Assembly: GCA_031257835.1 (NCBI GenBank)
Contig: JAIRNY010000012.1
Span: 89,343 to 153,342 of the forward strand
DNA: 64,000 bases
Reading direction: 5' to 3'
DNA from: Candidatus Endomicrobiellum cryptotermitis
Lineage (GTDB): Bacteria > Elusimicrobiota > Endomicrobiia > Endomicrobiales > Endomicrobiaceae
Within the stretch, counting starts at the first letter, position 1. Each line of letters starts with the position of its first letter. Of the stretch, positions 56,365-64,000 are shown piece after piece. The position numbers and the translations under genes are program-made. The notes beneath the pieces were generated by a model. The model was not told where the DNA came from, searched no databases, and saw only the letters and a list, made by a program, of their open reading frames with translations.

Positions 56365-56553
56365 TATCTTGCCTTTAAATTTACTTTTCTATTTATTTTA
56401 TCATTTTATTAAGACTCATTGACAAATAATATAGATGATGTTTATGTTGGAATTTTGAGACGGGAAAATGGAAGGTAAAAAATCTTTTTTATTGATTTAC
56501 TAAAGTATAAAGAAAATTATTTTAAGGAACTCTAAAGAGCAGGTAAGTATTAC

Positions 56554-56867
56554 TTAAATTAGACGAATTCCTGTTTTGATTATTTCATTTACAAGAGAAT
56601 CGCTTTTTTTAAAGTCTTTAGACAAAAAAGGATGAGGTTCTATCATTGCATAAATTTCTCTGCGCAATCTCATTAACTTTAACATATTGTCTGTTCGATT
56701 TTTTGTGAAATCATCACTAACAACAGCAATATCTATGTCGCTGTCAACATGGTTAATTCTTTTTGCGTAAGAACCAAATAAATATATTTGTTTTACTTGC
56801 ATATTTTTTTAACAAGTTTTGCAAATCTTAAAGCTTTAGCTATTAAGAAATCAGATTTTTTAGCCAT
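56554..56867 (-). pseudogene. MNT-type nucleotidyltransferase (MntA antitoxin-like), N-terminus frameshifted
   Basis: The C-terminal 82 codons are open: QVKQIYLFGSYAKRINHVDSDIDIAVVSDDF holds the GSYA and DxDIDIAVV catalytic site. The natural N-terminus MAKKSDFLIAKALRFAKLVKK lies just upstream in another frame; a run of seven A (complement of seven T at about 56804) is one base short. MntA AMPylates and silences the HEPN toxin HepT, which is encoded immediately upstream. If the internal ATG at 56802 is used, a short form could be made. Confidence 0.7.
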
Positions 56868-57066
56868 GTTCTTATTTCCTTAATTTTTTTAATCCATTTT
56901 GCCGTGTACATTTTATTGCGCATTTTGTAAAAATTTGCTTTTTCATTTTGATAACGTGCTTGGATGTTAAAGCTTGTAATGGTATCCAATTTGTCTGCAA
57001 TTTCTTGAGATAATTGTAAATTGTTTCTTTTTGCAAGTTCATATAAGTACTTTAAAGCATAACATC
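56843..57066 (-). pseudogene. HEPN-domain protein (HepT toxin-like), N-terminally truncated
   Basis: About 73 codons read ALKYLYELAKRNNLQLSQEI, SFNIQARYQNEKANFYKM and KKIKEIRTWLKNLIS. The xARYxxE block and C-terminal helix are typical of HEPN proteins paired with MNT. The first helix and any start codon are lost at about 57066. The frame overlaps the MNT start by about 25 bases, the usual arrangement. The RNase RxxxxH motif is not seen in what remains. Confidence 0.65.
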
Positions 57067-57227
57067 AAAACAAACTTAATATAACATATGCGTTAAAAAC
57101 TTGTGTTTATCACACTACAAACCCTGCGTTTTTTGCCTTGCAGTGTCAAAAAATCACAGCAATTATAGGCATTAGGGTTTTTTATACAGACCCCTTTTGC
57201 AATATTAAAAGTTTATTGCTCATAGAA

Positions 57228-57251
57228 CGCTCTTTAAGGTAACTCCGATAA
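57228..57251 (-). repeat. 24-bp inverted repeat, right copy
   Basis: CGCTCTTTAAGGTAACTCCG plus ATAA, the exact reverse complement of 52433-52456. It lies in the 285-base gap between the HEPN remnant and ybgC, which holds nothing else recognisable. Confidence 0.85.
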
Positions 57252-57351
57252 GGTTCTAAACTAGATCATACTAAATTTATATACAACTCTTCTTGATACA
57301 GTATCCTAAAAATGTATTATAATTATAGTAAAATTGTTTTAGGAGATGTTT

Positions 57352-57749
57352 ATGAACAAATTAAATTTGAGAATATCTTATGCTGACACTGACCAAATGG
57401 GTATGGTATATTATGCAAACTATTTAAGATATTTTGAAAGGGGTAGGACAGAACTCCTTAGAGAAATTGGTATCAATATAAAGAACTAGAAGTGAAAGGA
57501 TTTTATCTTCCAGTATTAAGTCTAGAATGCAAATATGTTTCTCCAGCAAAATATGATGATGTAATTATTGTTGAAACAAAAATACATGAGGGATCAGCAG
57601 CAAGTATTACATGTTATTATGAAGTTAAGTTAGATGAAAAGCTTTTAGTTATAGGTAAAACTAAACACGCTTTTGTAAATAGAGATTTAAAGCCTGTAAG
57701 GCTTCCAAAAGATATTAAAGAAATATTGGAAAAACATCTTGAATATTAA
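57352..57749 (+). pseudogene. ybgC: acyl-CoA thioesterase (YbgC/4-hydroxybenzoyl-CoA type), one-base frameshift
   Basis: AGGAG at 57341 precedes an ATG encoding NKLNLRISYADTDQMGMVYY ANYLRYFERGR, with the hotdog-fold catalytic aspartate in DTDQMG. After REIGIN the frame hits TAG; a one-base shift near 57485 gives YKELEVKGFYLPVLSLECKYVSPAKYDD and runs to the normal C-terminus at 57749. Hotdog thioesterases of this family hydrolyse acyl-CoAs and associate with the Tol-Pal system. Apart from one missing base the gene is complete. Confidence 0.8.
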
Positions 57750-58215
57750 AAAAGACGTAGATACTTACTTTATGGCTCAAGCTTTAAAAGAAGCCTACAA
57801 GGCTTATAAGTGTAATGAGGTGCCTGTAGGAGCTGTAATAGTTAAGTATGGAAAGATAGTATCTAGAGGGTTTAATAAATGTATTTCTACGTTAGATCCT
57901 ACAGCTCATGCTGAAATTGTTGCTTTAAGAAAATCTGCAAAAAAGTTACAAAATTATCGTTTGAATGATTGTTGTATATATGTTACAATTGAGCCGTGTG
58001 TTATGTGTACTGGAGCTCTAGTAAACGCTAGAATTAAAAAGATTGTTTTTGGTGCATTTGACATAAAAACAGGGGCTTGTAAAAGTATTTTTGAAATAGC
58101 TAATAATAAAAAACTTAATCACCAAGTAAAAATTGTTGGTGGTAAAGAACAACACTTAAGCTTAGAATGTGCAAATATTTTATGCAATTTTTTTAAGGAA
58201 AGAAGAAATAAATAA
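57739..58215 (+). CDS. tadA: tRNA-specific adenosine deaminase
   Basis: Converts A34 to inosine in tRNA-Arg(ACG), the tRNA encoded at 9053 in this window. 158 residues with the zinc deaminase motifs HAEIVALR (H and catalytic E) and PCVMCTGALVNARI (PCxxC). Start is taken at TTG 57739, overlapping ybgC by 11 bases; ATG 57772 would cut into the conserved first helix. Confidence 0.92.
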   Translation: MNIKKDVDTYFMAQALKEAYKAYKCNEVPVGAVIVKYGKIVSRGFNKCISTLDPTAHAEIVALRKSAKKLQNYRLNDCCIYVTIEPCVMCTGALVNARIKKIVFGAFDIKTGACKSIFEIANNKKLNHQVKIVGGKEQHLSLECANILCNFFKERRNK

Positions 58216-58225
58216 TATTAGGGGA

Positions 58226-58616
58226 GGGGGTGAACAGGGTTCGACGGGAGTGGTATAAATAATGACAGCAGGTCAGAGTTGGTCGATGGCTCTGTAAAAA
58301 TCGACCGAAAAATAAACAACGATAAATTCGTTCCAATGCAAAGCGTTAAACCTTTTATGGGTTTTGGCGCAATGCCAATAGCTGCTTAACGTAGCTTCGT
58401 TTTACTTTTGACACCTGCTATGAAGATAAAACGACAAGAGCAGGTTAGTTTTAAGTGGCTTGTACCGTCAACTTAAAATAAAATTAAACGGTGCTAGTTT
58501 ATAGCGTAGTTCTGTTTGGAAATAGCGCCATAAACGAGAAATAATTCCGGACTAAACCTGTAGCAGTCTTATTTAAACATTTTCGGACGCGGGTTCAATT
58601 CCCGCCACCTCCACCA
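58226..58616 (+). ncRNA. ssrA: transfer-messenger RNA (tmRNA)
   Basis: The 5' end GGGGGTGAACAGGGTTCGAC and the 3' end with GGGTTCAATTCCC and CACCTCCACCA form the tRNA-like part; GGGGGTG pairs with CACCTCC. CCA is encoded. Length 391. The tag frame reads NNDKFVPMQSVKPFMGFGAM then PIAA and TAA at about 58387-58389, a long tag with an AA terminus as expected for proteolysis. Frees stalled ribosomes together with SmpB. Confidence 0.95.
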
Positions 58617-58703
58617 TTTTTAGGTTTTTTGCTAAGTTTTTCTGTTATCATAGTATACGCACACTATTATTTGTCTGTTAATTTTTAGAAAAAATGGGGA
58701 CAA

Positions 58704-59486
58704 ATTTGCTGAAAATAAGAACGTTTTATAAAAAATGTATTTTTGTTCTTTATAGTATTATTTCTAATATGTCTACCTTATAAATCTGTATATTGTGAAG
58801 ATGCATTTCTTGTTAAATGTATGAAATTGCAGAATCTTGTGACCCTTAAATTAAGAGTTGCATATGAACAAGTTCAGCTTTCTAGGTCAAGAACTATTCG
58901 TGCAGCAAGGTCACTTTTTCCACAAGTTATGATTCAACATACAAACTCCAAAGGTAAAACTGCAACAGCTTCAGAGGTTAGCGGTTATGAATATATCGGA
59001 GAATCTTATGGAGTAAAGGCTTCCCAATCTTTATATGAGGGTTATAGAACCAGAGGTTCTTATGAATAAGAACCTTACGAGTCCATGATGGTTATTACTG
59101 CTTCTAAGTATAATTACACAAAAACTCGTGAAGAGTTGTTTTCAAAAATAAAGTTAGCTTATTATGAATACTTAACATTAAAAAGAGAGTCTCAAACTTT
59201 AGGCAAAGCACACGAAATAGTTGTTGGACTGTTTGATAAGGTTAAAAAAGAATATAAAGCAAGAGCTATTTCAGAGTTAGACTTATTAGAAGCAGAAAAG
59301 TTTAAAGATAGAATAACAGATATGTATGAAGCAGCCAAAATAAATTATGATTTTTCAATAAAGAAACTTGTAAGTCTTGTCGGTATTATAGATATAAAAG
59401 ATGTAAACGTCCAACCATTAGATATGCTATCGTATAATGTGCCTGAAATTTCGTTTACCTTAGATAGCTTAAGGGGCCTTTTTTAA
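58704..59486 (+). pseudogene. TolC-family outer-membrane efflux protein, broken
   Basis: Signal-like IVLFLICLPYKSVYCED in one frame (an earlier start lies in another), then KLRVAYEQVQLSRSRTIRAARSLFPQV and SLYEGYRTRGSYE followed by TAA, then a continuation with ASKYNYTKTREELFSKIKLA and ARAISELDLLEAEKFKDRI ending at LRGLF. The second TolC half is missing. It heads a cluster with two RND pumps. No adaptor gene remains between. Confidence 0.75.
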
Positions 59487-59570
59487 CTAACAATTTAGAG
59501 GTTCAGACAGCATTTTTTTCAAGATACAATAAAAATGTATGATTGAAATAGGAATAAAAAAACCAATTTA

Positions 59571-60953
59571 ATGATGGTTTTTGCGCTGATAATGTTCTCG
59601 TCACTTATGGCTACTAGGATTCCTGTTGAACTAAATCCTAGTGCCAAAGTGGGAATGATTAGCGTTATTACGCGTCTTAGAGGTGGTATTGCTTCCACTG
59701 AAGTAGAAAAGAACGTAACTCGTCTTTTAGAAGAGTTGTTTTCTGAGCTTGGTGGTTTGAACGAAATGATTTCTTCTTCAAAAGAGTCAGAATCTAATAT
59801 TATGATGACTTTTCATCATAATATAGATGTGGATTTTGTTGTTGTTATAGATATACGTGAAAAAAATTGCCTTAGTAAAACACTTGCTTCCAAAAGAAAC
59901 CGAGAAACCAATAATTGCAAAGTTTGAACAATCAGATTCTCCAATAATTATTATAGCTATGAATTCAGAAAAGTTTTCTACTGAAGAGCTTAGAAATTTA
60001 GCCGAAAAAACTATAAAAGAAAGATTAATGAGAGTTTCTGGAGTGGCAAATATTGAAATTGGCGGAGGGAGAGAAAGGAAACTTTTGATAAACATAGACA
60101 ACTCTAAACTAATAGCTTATGATCTTCCCATTCTTGAAGTTATACAGAAGATAAGCCTTTCAAATATATCAATATCAGCAGGCTCAATAGATCAAGACAA
60201 TAGAAGCTAAGGGCATTAATCAAGCGTTAAAAGATATGAGTTTTCCTAAAGAGTATTCTTTTAATCTTTCAGGCGATTACGAAAAAACAGTTAATAGTCA
60301 GGGGCAATTTATTTTAGCGATTGCTCTAACTGTTCTTTTGATATTTTTTGTTCTAGCATCTATTTTTGAATCTTACAAACAGCCCTTTCTTACTATGTGT
60401 GCTTTACCTTTAAGTGTAATAGGAGTTGCATTTTCTCTTTGGGCTTTTAAAAAGCCAATAAGTTTGGGAGTTTATATAAGTGTAATGATTTTATTTGGCT
60501 CTATTGTTTATGGCTCCATTATTATTATAGAAGATAAGATTAATCAAAGAAGAGTTGGAAGAACTAACATATTGAGAGTAAGTTTTGAATCTTGTAAAGA
60601 AAGATTAAGACCAGAACGTATAACATTTTAATGAAGACTTTAGGCCTTTTACCTATGGTTTTAAGTAAAGATGATGCAGCGTCAATGTGGAGGTCCATGT
60701 CTTTAACAGTCCTTTTTGGGACTCTTACTGGTACTATGCTTACACTTTTAATTATTCCAACTGCTTATTACCTTATGGAAAATCCAAGGAAGAGTTTTCG
60801 TGGCCTGTTAAACAATTTAAAGTTTTTGAAGAAGTTTGCTATACCTATAACAAATAATTTTTTTAATTTTTTAAATAAAAAGAAACAGTTTAGAATTCCT
60901 GGAATTGTTAAGAAGAACATTGATGATCCAAAACCACCGAAATTAAAAATTTA
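59571..60953 (+). pseudogene. RND efflux pump (AcrB/HAE1-like), internally deleted
   Basis: The N-terminal fragment has the first membrane segment, TRIPVELNPSAKVGMISV, and porter-domain sequence (LRGGIASTEVEKNVTRLLEE; DSPIIIIAMNSEKFSTEELR; GVANIEIGGGRERKLLINID) across a frameshift near 59870. After SAGSIDQDNRS it jumps to the C-terminal membrane half (ILAIALTVLLIFFVLASIFESYKQPFLTM, LLPMVLSKDDAASMWRSMSLTVLFGTLTG). The central membrane segments 2-6 and second porter loop are deleted. In-frame stop at 60629-60631 splits the end. Confidence 0.8.
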
Positions 60954-60974
60954 AATAAAAAATTGAGGAAACAT

Positions 60975-63766
60975 TATGAGTATAATGAGATGTCTGTAGA
61001 CAGGCCAGTTACGACAATTATGCTATTTTTATCTATTGGCCTTTTAGGTGTAATTTCTTATACAAGAATTCATCAAGAATTGTTCCCGTCTATGGAATAT
61101 CCTCAGATAACTATTGTTAAAAAATATGATGGAGCAGGCCCTGAAGAAGCAGAAAAGTTAATTAGTAAAATAGTGGAAGAAACAGCAGGTACTGTAAGGG
61201 ATATAAAAAGAGTTTCTTCTAATTCTAAAGAAGGAGTGTCTATAGTGACATGCGAATTCCGTTGGGGTACCAATATGGATTTTGCTGCTATGGATGTACG
61301 TGAAAAAGTAGACTTGATAAAAGAAAGCTTACCAAAGGATGCTTTAGAGCCTGTAGTTTTAAAGTAGAATCCAACTCGAGTTGAGGCTATGATGCTTTCT
61401 GTAAGCTATAAAAATGGCAATTCTTCAGATATAAAAATAGCTGAATTAAGAAGAATGGCAAAAAAATATTAAAGACGAACTTGAACGTGTTGAAGGTGTT
61501 GCAAAAGTTGAGCTTAGGGGTGGAGAAGAAAAGGAAATTTTAGTTGAAATAGATAAAGGTAGACTGCTTGCAAACCAAGTTTCTATAACAGACATTATTA
61601 CGTCGCTAGAAAATGCTAATATAACTTACCCTGCAGGAACAATCAAAGAAGGGAAACATGAATATTTAGTAAAAACAGCTGGCGAATTCCAAACTGCAGA
61701 TGATCTTGCTAATATGTCTTTTTCTAAAACAGATAATAATATAGATAAAGCTAGGAAGTTCTAAGAGAATTAAAAATCAAGTTCAAGATTCTGGTAGTAA
61801 GGTAGTTTTTTTAAAAGATGTTGCAGAAATTAAAGAAGCTTTAAGAGATAGGAAAGGGTATTCTCGTTATGATAGTAAAGAAAATATCTCTGTGGGTATT
61901 TATCAGCAGTCAGGGTCGACTTTGATTAATTTATCAAAAGCTGTTCATAACAAATTAAAAGGTATAAAAGAAAAATTTCCAGAAGATATAGATATTAAAG
62001 TAACATCAGACCAGTCTGACTTTATTAAAGAGTCCCTTGCAAATTTATACTCAAACGGTATCCAGGGTATACTCCTATACTTTTTTATGAAAAGTTTTAT
62101 GGCATCAACAATAATTAACATAGCTATACCAGTTGCTTTATGTTCTACAACAAGTCTTATGTATTTTGGTGATATTTCACTTAACACTATGTCTCTTAGA
62201 GGACTTATCGTAGGTATAGGTATGGTGATAGATAATTCTAATATTGTTTTAGAGAATATTTTAATGTCGTTCCATAAACTTAAAAATGTGGCAAAAAAAG
62301 GAGCTATTTACGAAGCAACAAAAAGTTTAATAGCTACAATTATGAGTTCTACATTGACATCTGTTGCAATATTTATACCTTTTGTTTTTGTTGCAGGTAT
62401 GATAGGGCAGCTTTTTAAACAGCTTGCTTTAACAATTACATATTCTTTAATGTCTTCTATATTTGCAGCTCTTTTTCTTGTGCCTTGTTTGTGCCTTACT
62501 GCAGATTTGTCAAAACAATCTATTACTGCTGGTATGGACACAATTAATAAATATTTTGCTCTAATATTTAAGAAAGTTTTGGATTATAGTATGAGTAAAG
62601 TTACTTTGATAGTTTTAATTTATTACAGCTGTAGGTGTTCTATGTTTTATGTTAGTGCCAAAGGCTTTTATGCCTAAAGTTGATGAACGTTGTTTTAAAT
62701 ATTACTTTACCTCCAGATACTCCGTTAGAAATAACAAATTCAGTGTCAAAGAGAATAGAAAATTTAATTTCTAAATACCAGGAAGTCAAGGATATTGCCG
62801 TAAGTGTAGGATCTACAGGCGACAGTTCTGGGGTGGCATCTATAGAGTCTTTGGGTACATATATCAATCTAGAATAATAGGAATGCTTTATCCTCAAGGG
62901 CAGGATACGGATTCTTTAGTAGCAGATATTTCAAACGAAATAAGAAAATGGGATATTAAAGGACTTGAGACAGAGTTTATGACTCAACAGGGACTTTTTG
63001 GTTCTGGAGTTGGAGCAGCTTCTGGACTTTTGATAGAGGTAAGAGGAAGTGATTTGGAATATTTTAAAAGATTCTGCAGATAAAATACGTGAAATGATGA
63101 ACAAAATGCCTCAATTGTACGGTATAAAATTAGATCCTCCAGATGAAGTCCCAGAATTAAGAATTATTGTAGATAGAGAGCATTCTTCTATGTTTGGCCT
63201 TTCAACGCAGGGCATTTCTGCTATGACTTTGGCTGCTATAAAGGGATTTGTTGCCACTAAACTTAAAAGGAAAGATGATGAATTAGATGTGAGAGTAAGA
63301 ACGCGTCCAGAAGATAGAGACAAACTTGGCAAGGTAATGGAGATGACAGCATATTCTCCTTGGGGTATGCCTGTGCAGCTAAAACAAATTGCAGATCCTG
63401 TGTTTGTAAAAACATTGCCTACTATAAAAAGAATTGAGGGAGAAAGAGCGTATTTTCTTTCTGCAAATGTTAGGGGCAATTTTGCAAAAGCGGTAAAAGA
63501 AATACAAGATATACTAGATATTAAATACAATAATGAGAAAGTTCATTGTGTTATTTCTGGAGAAATGCTTGCTATGAAAGAAGCCCTATCACAAGTTTCT
63601 TTTGCTTTGCTGTTTGGAGTTGTAATTTTATTTATGATTTTAGCTTCAGAATTTGAATCTTTGTTTCAACCCATAATAGTTATGACTGCAATTCCGCTGG
63701 GTGTTATTGGAGCAACTCTTGTTTTGTTTGTGACTGGCCAATCTATAAATTCTATTTCTATAGCGA
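60975..63766 (+). pseudogene. RND efflux pump (HAE1-like), many frameshifts, 3' truncated
   Basis: Follows the first pump by 20 bases. Fragments in order: VDRPVTTIMLFLSIGLLGVI with QELFPSMEYPQITIVKKYDGAGPEEAEKLI; VEAMMLSVSYKNGNSSDIKI; DELERVEGVAKVELRGGEEK; NISVGIYQQSGSTLINLSK; membrane segments with GIGMVIDNSNIVLENIL (the proton-relay region); then the second porter half (NMPQLYGIKLDPPDEVPELRI in outline) and SQVSFALLFGVVILFMILASEFESLFQPI. It ends at VTGQSINSISI near 63766, where homology is cut. At least six frame changes. Confidence 0.8.
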
Positions 63767-63885
63767 GAGATCAACAGCTGCTGGAGGAGCCTTCCAATTA
63801 GAAGGATTAAGTATTAGATATTACTAGTAGGACGCGTCCTTGCAAAAATGGAAATAGGGTGGTAGTAGGAAATCCAAATATTATA
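63767..63885. other. sequence beyond the RND truncation point
   Basis: Right after the cut a plus-strand frame reads STAAGGAFQLEGLSIRYY before a stop. It does not belong to an RND protein and I do not recognise it. The remainder is AT-rich up to the hairpin repeat. Confidence 0.3.
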
Positions 63886-63940
63886 GTCAACTGCTATGGA
63901 CTTACGTCCATAGCTTGAAATCAGAATACAAGCTCCGCTT
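63886..63940 (-). repeat. 55-bp repeat with REP-like hairpin 3 (inverted copy of 34760)
   Basis: Complementary to 34760-34814 at 54 of 55 positions. The hairpin GCTATGGAC, loop TTAC, GTCCATAGC is at 63893-63914. On the minus strand the repeat begins directly at the stop codon of the open frame entering from the right edge. Confidence 0.85.
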
Positions 63941-64000
63941 ATCTTAAGTCTTCTTTTCCCTGATATTTTATATATTGTTTTATCGCTTCTTCATCCAAGC
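63939..64000 (-). CDS. possible Y1 (IS200/REP-associated) transposase C-terminus, partial
   Basis: Twenty codons entering from the right edge on the minus strand read LDEEAIKQYIKYQGKEDLR then TAA. The IKQYIKYQ pattern resembles the last helix of IS200-like or REP-associated tyrosine transposases (YIRNQ-type ends). The 55-bp hairpin repeat follows the stop immediately, which is where REP sequences sit beside such transposases. Too short to be certain. Confidence 0.35.
   Translation of the reverse strand, partial: LDEEAIKQYIKYQGKEDLR

Overview
The window is AT-rich (mostly A/T third positions, many poly-A runs) and mixes intact housekeeping and biosynthetic genes with an unusually large number of broken genes. 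Gene content and decay style fit a genome-reduced, Gram-negative, host-associated bacterium of the Elusimicrobia, most like the termite-gut flagellate endosymbiont Candidatus Endomicrobium trichonymphae. That name is an inference from content and decay pattern; no database was consulted. Evidence for a Gram-negative envelope is MurA together with remnants of TolC, MacAB, RND and autotransporter genes. Evidence for reduction is about 20 pseudogenes carrying frameshifts, in-frame stops or internal deletions, several of them one-base changes in poly-A runs.

Layout. 0.1-3.1 kb: a membrane operon (M50-like protease, SEC59/VTE5-type lipid kinase, polysaccharide deacetylase, TM1266-like regulator) and a ZIP transporter. 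3.1-9.1 kb: a broken membrane gene, a short pyruvate kinase, rpmE-prfA-prmC, a serine-type permease beside a wrecked serine dehydratase, and two tRNAs. 9.3-14.5 kb: Nfu, thrB, lysC, a tiny pilin and metNIQ. 14.6-24.1 kb: a broken ATPase between direct repeats, murA, a decayed tolC-macA-macB operon and a decayed repeat-rich autotransporter. 24.3-34.4 kb: alaS, OmpA, autotransporter and deformylase debris, tRNA-Arg, a broken radical SAM gene, an M16 peptidase pair, a CCA-adding-type enzyme, tRNA-Gly, a zinc-ribbon miniprotein and rplM-rpsI. 34.4-42.6 kb: hairpin repeats, a PD-(D/E)XK remnant, rnhA-rmuC, a broken histidine kinase, an Fe-S-type nuclease, broken Gdt1, Fic and methyltransferase-like genes, cls and a broken GNAT. 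42.7-47.7 kb: frameshifted aroE, then the conserved PIN/TRAM-ispD-ispF-cysS-rlmB cluster. 47.8-52.3 kb: an autotransporter/OmpA chimera, bioB, aminotransferase-hom and HU. 52.4-57.3 kb: a pair of 24-bp inverted repeats enclosing feoB, a glycosyltransferase-FeoA fusion and a HEPN/MNT remnant. 57.3-64 kb: frameshifted ybgC, tadA, tmRNA, and a decayed tolC plus two RND pumps ending near a hairpin repeat and a possible transposase tail.

Functionally the surviving genes favour supply functions: aspartate-family amino acids (lysC, hom, thrB), methionine import, isoprenoid precursors (ispD, ispF), biotin synthase, iron uptake, peptidoglycan and cardiolipin synthesis, and translation. Genes for interaction with an external environment (efflux, surface adhesins, sensor kinase, Fic, toxin-antitoxin) are the ones that have been lost. 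This is the expected profile of a sheltered nutritional symbiont.
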